From positions 16,001 to 80,000 of the forward strand of contig LJKL01000008.1 of the NCBI GenBank assembly GCA_001421175.1: a DNA stretch of 64,000 bases, written 5' to 3'. This stretch comes from Methanomassiliicoccales archaeon RumEn M2. Lineage in GTDB: Archaea > Thermoplasmatota > Thermoplasmata > Methanomassiliicoccales > Methanomethylophilaceae. The translations under genes and the position numbers were made by a program. This document shows, piece by piece, positions 19,489 to 27,690 of the stretch. Positions within the stretch are counted from its first letter, which is position 1; every line of letters starts with the position of its first letter. Under the pieces are notes generated by a model. It did not search any database. It was not told the origin of the DNA and saw only the letters and a program-made list of their open reading frames with translations.

Positions 19489-19498
19489 TTATATTAAA
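19489..19498 (-). promoter_or_regulatory. TATA box of mtbA
   Basis: The minus strand reads TTTAATATAA, about 42 nt before the chosen ATG. This gives a leader of about 15-20 nt that contains the AAGGAG Shine-Dalgarno sequence, and shows that mtbA has its own promoter separate from the upstream hydantoinase-like gene. Confidence 0.55.
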
Positions 19499-19542
19499 GT
19501 TAACTGAAACACATCGTTACACTCCGCAAAGCAAAGGAAACC

Positions 19543-21750
19543 TCATTTCTCGATGGGGTCCCCGACGGCTCTGGATATGACCTCGACGAAGTTCACGGAC
19601 TTCGCGAAGTTCTCCTCTTCCCAATCCCCCATCCCCCCTTCGATGGCAGTATGGGTCTTTATCTTGGACGATGTCTTGATATTGACTCCTCCCATGCTCC
19701 TGACTTTAGATTCCAGGAATGATTCCATACTGCGGGAGGCTGATGCGATCGCGTTTCCAAGGTGAGAATGGTACGATGTGCCGACATACGGTATGGTCGC
19801 TATGAACCTGTAATCCTGTGTCGGGGAGACCGTGGCCGACATGGAGTCGGAGACCTTGCTGGTAACAACTCCTACGGCGTTGCCCACATCGAACTGCTCG
19901 GGGAAAACGACATCCGCCCCTATCCTCTCCCCCAGATCGGCCATCATGAATCTGGCAGGCGCCCCTATCCCGACTATGGGCTTGTTGAACCTCGGCCTCA
20001 GCGTCATGATGTCCCCTTCTCCGAGGGATGTCATTCTCCTCAGCAGGACCGCGGACCCCTCATCCTTCCAGCCGAGAAGCTCGTCATCGAAGATCTTCGT
20101 CATTATGTGCTCGGCCACCTTGTTCTTTATCTCCTCGAAGACCGCCTTGGCTGCCTGCATCATGGTCATGCCGTATCTTTCGCTCAAGGCACCGATCCCT
20201 GCGACGGCACCTTCCGGATCCCCGTTCTCAAAGAAACCCAGGAAAACCATCACATCTGTAGGGGTGAGGCATGAATGGGTCAGCGCCCCCCTTGCGGTCA
20301 GGGAAGCAAGTTCCCCGTCTATCACCCAGAGGCCGTTCGATGCGTTCATTATCTCCATCTTGTTCATCGGCCCCTTTCCGGCGAGGACCTCGTACACCTT
20401 GGCCTCCTTCCCCTTGAGATTCTTGGCGTCGAATCCGTTCTCCGCCACGTAGTAATCATAGATCGTCGTGTGCTTTATGCTGGATATCACCTCAGGATAC
20501 TTCATGGCCAGAGAGGAGAGGGGCATCACTCTTTCCGGACCTATGATGAATTTGGACCCCACAGTCGTTATCTTCGAATCGCCGCCCAGAGCCGCTGTGT
20601 ACATATCGACTGCTTTGACGCGGGTCCTCCATCCGCCTATCCTGGCGCCGTCCTGCTGGACCTGAGGGAACCCGTCGCTCATGATGGCTATATCCGTGGA
20701 TGTGCCGCCTATATCGACTACTATGCAGTCCTCCAGGTCGGAGAGCACCTTCCCGCCCATGGCGCTTGCGGCCGGACCCGAGAGTATGGTCTCCACAGGA
20801 TAGTGCCTGGCGTCCTCAAGGGACATGACCGACCCGTCTCCCTTGTAGGCCATTATGGGGGCTGTTATCCCTTTCTCGCGGAACGTTCTCTCGACGTCGT
20901 CGAAGAACTTGCTGACGACCGGTATCAGCCTGCCGTTCAGCACGGCGGTCTCGGCTCTCAGATCGACGCCCAGAACCGCTGACAATTCGTGGCCGGCCAC
21001 TGTCGGCAGCCCGGTCATCTCCTCTGCCAGGGCCTTGATCTTCTTCTCCTGCGTGGGATTGAGATTGGCGAAGAGACCGGATATCGCTATGGAGTCCACC
21101 CCATCAGATACCTCCCTTATCGCCTCCTCTATCTCGGCCTTCGACAACGGGGCAAGGGACTTCCCCCTGTGATCGTACCCTCCGCTCACGATGACCTGCT
21201 TCTTCTCCCCGAAGCTGATCTTCTCCATTGGGTTCCATCCTATCAGAATGAGACCGACCTCTCCGCCCTGGCCCTCCAATACCGAGTTGGTCGCCAATGT
21301 GGTGGATATACCCACTGCCGATATGTCCTCCGGCCTTATGTCCGTGGCCTTGAACACGGCATCCACCGATTTGAACAGACCTATGGACAGGTCATCATGT
21401 GTAGTTGGTGATTTCCTCTTGGCGATCACGGAATAATCATCAAGATCCAATATGACCGCGTCTGTGTAGGTTCCGCCGGTGTCGACGCCCAGGCCGTACC
21501 TGGCGTTCACGACCGTCTCTTTCTCGTCCGTCACCTTTTCCGGCTCGACGAGCCCCACGCCCTCTACCAGCTTCCCCAGGTACCCTGAGACCTTCTCCCT
21601 CTTCTTGGTCTCGGAATTATACCTGGTTGTTTGATAATAGACGTAGTAGGAATTCCCGGTCTTCTTTACGTCGAAGCATTTCCTGCCGGCCTTCTTCTCA
21701 GAATCTATCCATTCCTTTACCCACTCGTCATAGTCGGATCTTTGAACCAT
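19543..21750 (-). CDS. Hydantoinase/oxoprolinase-family (HyuA-like) protein with extra N-terminal domain
   Basis: A 735-residue protein. Residues about 85-560 form the HyuA-type ASKHA ATPase: GLGVDTGGTYTDAVI (86-100), TLATNSVLEGQGGEVGLI, ETILSGPAASAMGGK and VVDIGGTSTDIAIM. Residues 1-61 are an added basic domain (SYYVYYQTTRYNSETKKREK, ending GYLGKL) like the short N-terminal module of some transposases and DNA-binding proteins. No HyuB partner is nearby. It sits between the corrinoid protein and mtbA and has its own operator-like promoter. Possible roles: ATP-dependent opening of a cyclic N-methyl compound to feed methylotrophic methanogenesis, or an ATPase acting on corrinoid proteins. Both are inference. 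Confidence 0.8.
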   Translation of the reverse strand: MVQRSDYDEWVKEWIDSEKKAGRKCFDVKKTGNSYYVYYQTTRYNSETKKREKVSGYLGKLVEGVGLVEPEKVTDEKETVVNARYGLGVDTGGTYTDAVILDLDDYSVIAKRKSPTTHDDLSIGLFKSVDAVFKATDIRPEDISAVGISTTLATNSVLEGQGGEVGLILIGWNPMEKISFGEKKQVIVSGGYDHRGKSLAPLSKAEIEEAIREVSDGVDSIAISGLFANLNPTQEKKIKALAEEMTGLPTVAGHELSAVLGVDLRAETAVLNGRLIPVVSKFFDDVERTFREKGITAPIMAYKGDGSVMSLEDARHYPVETILSGPAASAMGGKVLSDLEDCIVVDIGGTSTDIAIMSDGFPQVQQDGARIGGWRTRVKAVDMYTAALGGDSKITTVGSKFIIGPERVMPLSSLAMKYPEVISSIKHTTIYDYYVAENGFDAKNLKGKEAKVYEVLAGKGPMNKMEIMNASNGLWVIDGELASLTARGALTHSCLTPTDVMVFLGFFENGDPEGAVAGIGALSERYGMTMMQAAKAVFEEIKNKVAEHIMTKIFDDELLGWKDEGSAVLLRRMTSLGEGDIMTLRPRFNKPIVGIGAPARFMMADLGERIGADVVFPEQFDVGNAVGVVTSKVSDSMSATVSPTQDYRFIATIPYVGTSYHSHLGNAIASASRSMESFLESKVRSMGGVNIKTSSKIKTHTAIEGGMGDWEEENFAKSVNFVEVISRAVGDPIEK

Positions 21751-21773
21751 GGGAGCAGAATAGAGGTGTGATT

Positions 21774-21783
21774 GTATTTATTC
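21774..21783 (-). promoter_or_regulatory. TATA box of the HyuA-like gene
   Basis: GAATAAATAC on the minus strand, centred about 28 nt before the ATG at 21750, so the mRNA is probably leaderless; no Shine-Dalgarno sequence is present. The adjacent palindrome begins 2 nt upstream of it. Confidence 0.55.
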
Positions 21784-21784
21784 A

Positions 21785-21828
21785 TACCGTATAACATGTT
21801 ATACGGTATTATACGGTAACCCGTTACC
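21785..21828. promoter_or_regulatory. Palindromic operator cluster upstream of the HyuA-like gene
   Basis: Bases 21785-21808 are a perfect 24-bp palindrome with half-site TACCGTATAA and centre CATG. A third copy of the half-site (TTATACGGTA) follows directly at 21809-21818, and a smaller inverted repeat GGTAA-CCCG-TTACC spans 21815-21828. The cluster covers the BRE region next to the TATA box, so a bound dimer would block or guide TFB/TBP. No regulator gene is adjacent, so the cognate protein must be elsewhere. Confidence 0.7.
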
Positions 21829-21899
21829 CAGAATGCGGCACGCTGCGGATTAAAAGTAAAATGGAAAAGGTTTCATTACTCTCGAATCTGTCATCCGGC

Positions 21900-22538
21900 T
21901 TAGATGCCCAGGAGCTTTGCGGCGAAGTGGGATGCCTCTACAGCGTCGTAGGTCCATCCGTCTGCACCGATCTGGTCAGCGAACTCTTTCGAGGTTGCGC
22001 CGCCGCCGATCATGGTGAAGATCTTGCCCTTCAGACCCTCCTCCTTCAGGAGGTTCTCCATGTCCTTCATTCCCGCCAGGGTGGGGGTCATGAGGGTGGA
22101 CTCGGCGATGATCTGGGCCTTCTCGTCCTTTGCCTTCTGGAGCATGTCCTTTATCGGGACATCCTTGCCCATGTCGTGGATGGTGAGTCCGAGACCGGTG
22201 AGCATGGCCTTCACGATGTTCTTTCCGATGTCGTGAACGTCACCCTCGACAACGCCGATGACCACGGTTCCCTTGGTCTTTCCGCCGTCTCCTGCGAGCA
22301 GGGGGAGAACAAGGTTGAGACCCTGGTAAAGGGTGTTGGCGGACAGCAGGACCTGGGGCAGGAAGTACTGTTTCGCGGCGTATTTCTCACCGACGATCTC
22401 CATGGCCTTGGAAAGTCCGTCGAAAACGATGGCTTTTGCTCCTATACCGGAGTCCAGGCATTTCTGGGTCGCTGCTTTTGCTTCTTTTATCTTGCCGGTT
22501 ACGACAATGTCTATCAGTGCGTCAATCTCTGCGCTCAT
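21900..22538 (-). CDS. Methyltransferase corrinoid protein (MtbC/MttC/MtmC-like)
   Basis: A 212-residue two-domain protein: an N-terminal helical cap (residues 1-85) and a C-terminal Rossmann-like cobalamin domain with GDVHDIGKN (99-107), whose His102 is the lower axial ligand of cobalt, then a GGGATS segment. It carries the methyl group from a substrate-specific methyltransferase to MtbA/MtaA. No cognate methyltransferase (MtaB, MtmB, MtbB, MttB) adjoins it, so its substrate cannot be named. GGAGGT lies 9 nt upstream of the ATG. It is followed by T-rich sequence that may terminate the transcript before the HyuA-like promoter. Confidence 0.88.
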   Translation of the reverse strand: MSAEIDALIDIVVTGKIKEAKAATQKCLDSGIGAKAIVFDGLSKAMEIVGEKYAAKQYFLPQVLLSANTLYQGLNLVLPLLAGDGGKTKGTVVIGVVEGDVHDIGKNIVKAMLTGLGLTIHDMGKDVPIKDMLQKAKDEKAQIIAESTLMTPTLAGMKDMENLLKEEGLKGKIFTMIGGGATSKEFADQIGADGWTYDAVEASHFAAKLLGI

Positions 22539-22703
22539 TTAATTTACCTCCATCCTCTAAGGCCAACGGCCTTCCAAGATGTTGTTCACGCATTCTCATT
22601 CTTTCGACTTAAAGGCTTTGATGGATGGATTATATGTCCACGTACCATACATTCGCGCGTTCAATAGGACCGTATTTAAATGTATCCTTAACGCCGTTAT
22701 TTT

Positions 22704-23438
22704 TCATAACGCCAGGTCGGATATCTCCCCGAGCCTCCCCAAGGGGATCACCCCCATATCGGACACGCCGTAGACCTTGGCGGAATCCGTGTCCGCGCCT
22801 CTGCACGCTGGGGACATGAAGCTCTCCGGGTCGGAGAGCACCAGGTCTGTGCCCGACGACAGAAGGCTGAACGGCGGGAGTACGATTATGCCTTCCTTCT
22901 CCATATGCAGGAAGCACGCCATCTTCATACCTCCGCTGAGCGGGTCCCTTATCTTGACGGACGGGTGCTCGTGACCTATTATCACCGGCCTGATGCCTGA
23001 ATCCGCATGGCCGTGCTCCAATCTGAAACCGCCCACGTCAACATGGTCCACAGCCAGTATTCCTTCTTCCGAGAGGACGTTCTGTATGAAATTGTCATGA
23101 TTGCCTCTGACCGCCACCACATCCGCAGCGGCCCTGAGCATTCTGATCAGAGAGAGTATCTCCTCTCGGGCCTCATACCTCGTTCTCTTGAAATCGTGCT
23201 TTATGTCCCCCAGAAGGACTATCGTCGAGGGCTCGTGTCTGCATATGGCCTTGTTCAGAGCATTCCTTATGGTCCCCGTGTTTATCCTGGGGAGGTAGAA
23301 GCCTTCTTCCTCCAAGGCCCTCTCGTATCCCAGATGGAGGTCTCCGATCACCATCACGCGCCCCTCCTGCAGAACAAGGCACCGGTCGGAGTGGACGCGC
23401 ACCCCGGGCAATATCTCGGCAGACTCCATATCCCGCAA
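22704..23438 (-). CDS. Calcineurin-like metallophosphoesterase
   Basis: A 244-residue protein with all metal-binding motifs of the metallophosphoesterase fold in order: GDLHLG, GDIKHD, GNHDN and GHEHP. It resembles the archaeal and bacterial group annotated as ICC-like or DNA-ligase-associated phosphoesterase, so a nucleic acid substrate is likely but not certain. The start may be 23438 or the ATG three codons later. It is divergent from the DHH nuclease gene, which also acts on nucleic acids or nucleotides. Confidence 0.85.
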   Translation of the reverse strand: MRDMESAEILPGVRVHSDRCLVLQEGRVMVIGDLHLGYERALEEEGFYLPRINTGTIRNALNKAICRHEPSTIVLLGDIKHDFKRTRYEAREEILSLIRMLRAAADVVAVRGNHDNFIQNVLSEEGILAVDHVDVGGFRLEHGHADSGIRPVIIGHEHPSVKIRDPLSGGMKMACFLHMEKEGIIVLPPFSLLSSGTDLVLSDPESFMSPACRGADTDSAKVYGVSDMGVIPLGRLGEISDLAL

Positions 23439-23516
23439 TCTCCCGTCTCGGATTTAGAATGTGCGCAGAGCAACTGTTTTTCAATATGCTGACCTTACCC
23501 CCCCTTCGGTGACGGC

Positions 23517-24920
23517 ATGCAGGGTATGGATCTCAAAGGCCTGGAAAAGGCCGTTATGAAGGCAGCTGCAGCCGTATCCGGGGCTGATGACGTGCTCATC
23601 GTATCCCACATCGATGCCGACGGCATATCGGCGGCGGCCATAGCCGCCACCGTATGCGAGAGGCTCGGGAAGGATTACGATGTCCTGTTCTTCAACAAGA
23701 TGGGGGAGGACGCCATAGACGCTGTGAACAACAGCTCCAGATCCCTGGTCTGGATCTCGGATCTTGGCAGCGGGTATCTGTCCCGGCTCAGCAGGGACGG
23801 CATAGTCGTCACAGACCACCACGTTCCCGACTCCTCATGGAGGATGGGGCAGACCACCCTCGGAGAATTCAACCGCATCATGCACGTGAATCCCCACGAT
23901 CACGGGTACGAGGGGTCATCCGACATAAGCGGGGCAGGAGTCACATATCTTGTGGCCAAGAGCATCGATCCGGCAAACACGGACCTTGCGTACCTTGCTG
24001 TGGTGGGGGCATGCGGCGACATGCAGGACTCCGGCAACGGGCTCTCCGGGATCAACAGGATGATACTGGATGATGCCGTCTCCAACGGCAGCCTCGAGAT
24101 AAAGGAGGATGTCAGGCTCTACGGCAGGGAGACAAGGCCCCTTGTAGGGTTCCTGCAATACAGCTCAGACCCTGAGGTGCCGGGCCTTTCCAATGATCAG
24201 GAGGCCTGCAACGCATTCTATTCCCGCCTGGGGATACCTCTCAGGAAAGGGGGCAGGAACAGATGCTGGACGGATCTGAGCGAGAACGAGAGGGCCGCGG
24301 CGGCAGAGGCTCTCCTGGACCTCATGAAGGAGAAGGACCGGACCAGGCTCGTGGGGGAGACCTATGTGCTTACGGACTTCCCTAAGGGAACGGACAGGCG
24401 CGACGCGAAGGAGTTCGCAACGCTCCTGAACTCCTGTGGCAGGTACAACGATGCGCCCACCGGGATGCGCATTTGCATGGGGGACGAGGACGCCGTCGAA
24501 GCCTCGAAAGAGAACCGGAGCGCCCATAAGCGCAATATCTCCGGGGCCATAGACCTCGTGAAGAAGAACGACCTTCTGAAGGTGCGCAGATTCATACAGT
24601 ACTTCGATGCGGGCAGCGAGATAAAGGATACGGTCTTGGGAATAGTGGCGGGCATGCTCCTCAACGGGGACGGGGCCTACAGGGGCCTGCCCATCATAGC
24701 CTTCGCGGATTCGGATGACGGAGTTAAGGTCTCGGCGAGAGCCGAGAAGGGCATGGCCGAAAGAGGGCTGAATCTGTCAGAGATAATGAAGAAGGCCGCC
24801 TCGATGGTGGGGGGATTCGGCGGAGGCCACAACGTGGCGGCCGGCGCCACCATCCCCGGCGACAAGAAGGAGGAGTTCCTCGAGATCGTGGAGGACCTGG
24901 TTTCCGCCCAGGTCATTTGA
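23517..24920 (+). CDS. DHH/DHHA1 phosphoesterase, archaeal RecJ-like (GAN-type) nuclease
   Basis: A 467-residue protein with the RecJ motifs HIDADGISAAA (about 31-41), TDHHVPDSSW, and the DHHA1 signature GGFGGGHNVAAGA near residue 430. Archaeal RecJ homologues include GAN, which is tied to the GINS/CMG replisome, and the RNA-processing RecJ3/4 type; these cannot be separated by eye. The start is ATG 23517 or the ATG three codons later. The 3' end overlaps the convergent argF by 8 nt. Confidence 0.85.
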   Translation: MQGMDLKGLEKAVMKAAAAVSGADDVLIVSHIDADGISAAAIAATVCERLGKDYDVLFFNKMGEDAIDAVNNSSRSLVWISDLGSGYLSRLSRDGIVVTDHHVPDSSWRMGQTTLGEFNRIMHVNPHDHGYEGSSDISGAGVTYLVAKSIDPANTDLAYLAVVGACGDMQDSGNGLSGINRMILDDAVSNGSLEIKEDVRLYGRETRPLVGFLQYSSDPEVPGLSNDQEACNAFYSRLGIPLRKGGRNRCWTDLSENERAAAAEALLDLMKEKDRTRLVGETYVLTDFPKGTDRRDAKEFATLLNSCGRYNDAPTGMRICMGDEDAVEASKENRSAHKRNISGAIDLVKKNDLLKVRRFIQYFDAGSEIKDTVLGIVAGMLLNGDGAYRGLPIIAFADSDDGVKVSARAEKGMAERGLNLSEIMKKAASMVGGFGGGHNVAAGATIPGDKKEEFLEIVEDLVSAQVI

Positions 24921-25851
24921 GAAGCGTGTACAGCACTGCCTTCTGAGCGTGAAGACGGTTCTCCGCCTGATCGAACACCGCGCTCTGGGGCCCGTCCATG
25001 ACATCATCCGTTATCTCGTATCCCCTGTGGGCAGGCAGGCAGTGCATGACTATGCAGTCCGGCTTGGCCAGGGACAGAAGCTCCTGGTTTATCTGATAGT
25101 CCTTGAATATGCGCACGGCCGTCTCCACGGGCGTATCGTCACCCATCGACACCCAGGTGTCCGTATACAGGACATCCGCATCCTGGCAGGCCTCCTTCGG
25201 CTGATGCGATGCGGAGATGTGGCATCCGTTCTTCTCCGCCAGCCTCGCCGCCCCCAGCATTATCTCCGCGTTGGGCATCCTGACGGCAGGGCAGCACGCG
25301 ACCATATCTATTCCCATGATCGCGCATGCGTACAGCAGGGAGTTGCAGACGTTGTTGCCGTCCCCCAGATAGACGAACTTCTTGCCGCGGAACCCACCCT
25401 TCTTCTCTTTTATCGTCATCATATCCGCCAGGGCCTGGCAAGGATGCTCCAGGTTGTCCAGTCCGCTTATCACGGGCACCGTCGCGGTGTCCCCTATGCG
25501 ATCCATGACCTTGTAGTCGTAAGCGCGATACATCACCCCGTGGACCAGCCTGCTGAGCACACGGGCCGTGTCCTCGACCGTTTCGTTGTGGCCGCCCATG
25601 TGTGTGGAGGACATCTCGATGTACAACGGGTGGCCTCCCAGCTCGCTCATGGCCACGTCGAAGGATATCCTGGTCCTGGTGCTGGGCTTCTCGAATATCA
25701 TCGCCAGGGATTTGCCCTTCAGAGGATCACCGTGGTGCCCGCGCTCCTTCTTAAGCCTTATTGCCAGATCCACGATCTCAGGCATATCGTCCTTCATGTC
25801 CAGAACTGATATGATGTTCCTCTTCATGCTATCTTGAGACTTCTGCCCCAT
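24913..25851 (-). CDS. argF: Ornithine carbamoyltransferase
   Basis: A 304-312 residue enzyme making citrulline from ornithine and carbamoyl phosphate (arginine synthesis). The carbamoyl-phosphate motif FEKPSTRTR (about 56-64 of the long form), HPCQALADM and MHCLPAHRG are all present, the last defining ornithine rather than aspartate transcarbamoylase. The start is either 25851 or MKRNIIS at 25827; neither has a clear Shine-Dalgarno sequence and the second is closer to the family length. No other arginine gene is next to it. Confidence 0.92.
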   Translation of the reverse strand: MGQKSQDSMKRNIISVLDMKDDMPEIVDLAIRLKKERGHHGDPLKGKSLAMIFEKPSTRTRISFDVAMSELGGHPLYIEMSSTHMGGHNETVEDTARVLSRLVHGVMYRAYDYKVMDRIGDTATVPVISGLDNLEHPCQALADMMTIKEKKGGFRGKKFVYLGDGNNVCNSLLYACAIMGIDMVACCPAVRMPNAEIMLGAARLAEKNGCHISASHQPKEACQDADVLYTDTWVSMGDDTPVETAVRIFKDYQINQELLSLAKPDCIVMHCLPAHRGYEITDDVMDGPQSAVFDQAENRLHAQKAVLYTLLK

Positions 25852-26017
25852 AATTAATCCTTGTGTCTGAAATCGGACTCGGCAGGCCGCTCTTTGAAGA
25901 ACGGAACGGGGGGCGAATGCCGTTCCCTGACATTCTGTGCCCCCGCGAACAGTCCCGGAAGACGGAAAGTTTGAACAACCTTTAATTATGAAGATATAAT
26001 CACAGCGTACCTAAATG

Positions 26018-26091
26018 GCCGGGGTAGGGTAGCTTGGTTATCCTAGGGGACTGTGGATCCCCTGACTCGGGTTCAAATCTCGGTCCCGGCC
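26018..26091 (+). tRNA. tRNA-His (GUG)
   Basis: The acceptor stem GCCGGGG (26018-26024) pairs with TCCCGGC (26084-26090), the anticodon stem GGGGA/TCCCC encloses loop CTGTGGA with anticodon GTG at 26053-26055, and the T loop reads TTCAAAT. The discriminator is C (26091) and base 26017 is G, so the G-1 typical of tRNA-His is encoded. CCA is not encoded and no intron is seen. TTTAATTAT at 25981-25989 is a fitting TATA box. Confidence 0.92.
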
Positions 26092-26124
26092 CCTATTTAT
26101 CAATCTGAAAGGAGATTATCACCC

Positions 26125-27690
26125 ATGTCATGGAAAGGAGATCTTGAGAGGGTGGACGATCACAGATGGCGCATACCCAAAGGGTCCGTACCATGTATGA
26201 GGACCGATGCCATCATATTCGCATCCGAGAGCATGCTCCCTTCCATATCCGAGGACAACTCGATACTGCAGGCGGCCAACGTCGCATGCCTTCCCGGGAT
26301 CGTCGGCAGCTCCGTTGCCATGCCTGACGTCCATTGGGGATACGGCTTCCCCATCGGCGGCGTGGCAGCAGTGGATGCCGGGACGGGATTCATATCCCCC
26401 GGCGGCATAGGATTCGACATCAATTGCGGCGTGAGGCTGATAAGGACCGATCTGCGGGAGAAGGACCTCACAGGAAAGCTCGGCGCCCTTATGGACACGA
26501 TATACGCCAATGTCCCGTCGGGACTGGGCTCCAAAGGGCTCGGCAGGCTCACAAGGGACCAGATAAATGACGTACTGAGGAACGGGTCCCGCTGGGCCGT
26601 GGAGAACGGCTTCGGTTGGGATGATGACCTTGACGTCACCGAGAACGGCGGCTGCATGAGCGGTGCCGACCCCTCCAAAGTGAGCGACAAGGCCAAGGAG
26701 CGCGGCATACCCCAACTGGGCTCCCTGGGCTCCGGCAACCACTTCCTGGAGCTGGACATCGTGGACGAGATATTCGACGAGGATACGGCCGGGATCTTCG
26801 GCCTGGAGAAGGGGACTGTCACGGTGACGGTGCACTGCGGCTCCCGGGGATGCGGCCATCAGATAGCCACGGATTACATACAGAGGATGGAGCGGTACGT
26901 CAGGAAGCACAACATATCCCTTCCGGACCCGCAGCTCGCATGCGCCCCCCTGGATTCCGAGGAGGGGGCGGATTACTTCGCAGCCATGTCCTGCGGCGCC
27001 AACTATGCCTGGGCGAACCGGCAGATGATAACGCATTGGGTCCGGGAGTCCTTCGAGAAGGTTTTCGGATCCTCCGCAGGGGACCTCGGAATGAGGATGG
27101 TCTACGATGTGGCTCATAACATAGCGAAGAAGGAGCGCCATAAAGTGGACGGCAGGGAGACGGAGGTCTTGGTCCACAGGAAGGGAGCGACAAGGGCCTT
27201 CCCCGCCGGGCATCCTGACGTTCCAGAGAGGTACAGGGCCGCGGGGCAGCCTGTCATCGTACCGGGGGACATGTCCGTGGGGACGTACGTGCTCGTCGGC
27301 CTGCCGGGCGCCATGGACCTCAGCTTCGGCTCCAGCTGCCACGGTGCCGGCAGAAGGATGTCCCGCAAAGCGGCCCTGAGATCCATCAGAGCATCGGATG
27401 TCAAGGCTGATATGAAGAAGGACGGCATAATCCTCAGGAGCGGTTCCGACGGGGGATTGGTGGAAGAGGCCCCTCAGACATACAAGGACGTGGAAGAGGT
27501 CGTCTCCGTCGTCTCCGGGTCCGGATTAGCCGGTAAGGTCGCCAAGCTTAGACCCGTCGGAGTCATCAAGATAGTACTCTCCCGGAAGCCTTCATCACCC
27601 TCTCCGCATGCTCGGAGGGCGCCGACACGGTTATGGCCCAGTCGAATATCTCGCGGCTCTGCAGCGCCTTGGCCAGAGGCGAGATCCTGA
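26125..27690 (+). CDS. rtcB: RtcB RNA ligase
   Basis: The GTP- and Mn-dependent ligase that joins 2',3'-cyclic phosphate and 5'-OH ends in tRNA splicing and repair. Start MSWKGDLERVDD has AAAGGAG upstream. Metal and active-site motifs are seen: FDINCGVRL (Cys), GSLGSGNHFLEL (His), GSSCHGAGR with the guanylated histidine region. The family normally ends near LRPVGVIKG, at about 27570; the frame as written runs about 40 codons on into the antisense of the HD gene with a biased, unlikely tail. A small indel at the end probably removed the true stop (a TAG lies out of frame at 27572). It starts 34 nt after tRNA-His. Confidence 0.92.
   Translation: MSWKGDLERVDDHRWRIPKGSVPCMRTDAIIFASESMLPSISEDNSILQAANVACLPGIVGSSVAMPDVHWGYGFPIGGVAAVDAGTGFISPGGIGFDINCGVRLIRTDLREKDLTGKLGALMDTIYANVPSGLGSKGLGRLTRDQINDVLRNGSRWAVENGFGWDDDLDVTENGGCMSGADPSKVSDKAKERGIPQLGSLGSGNHFLELDIVDEIFDEDTAGIFGLEKGTVTVTVHCGSRGCGHQIATDYIQRMERYVRKHNISLPDPQLACAPLDSEEGADYFAAMSCGANYAWANRQMITHWVRESFEKVFGSSAGDLGMRMVYDVAHNIAKKERHKVDGRETEVLVHRKGATRAFPAGHPDVPERYRAAGQPVIVPGDMSVGTYVLVGLPGAMDLSFGSSCHGAGRRMSRKAALRSIRASDVKADMKKDGIILRSGSDGGLVEEAPQTYKDVEEVVSVVSGSGLAGKVAKLRPVGVIKIVLSRKPSSPSPHARRAPTRLWPSRISRGSAAPWPEARS

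Noticed and set aside
21568..21750. Remnant transposase or insertion sequence before the HyuA-like gene
   Set aside because: The transposase-like segment is in frame with the ATPase, has no terminal repeats or target duplications, and the promoter with operator lies upstream of it, so it is part of the gene.
25903..25950. Inverted repeats (GGAACGG/CCGTTCC and G/C runs) between argF and tRNA-His as a riboswitch or small RNA
   Set aside because: The repeats are short, interleaved and without a promoter or terminator in a consistent order; not enough to call an RNA.
27573..27690. A 40-residue C-terminal extension of RtcB as a new domain
   Set aside because: It is rich in S, R, P and A, lies antisense to a well-conserved HD gene and starts exactly where the family ends; an indel near the stop is more likely.
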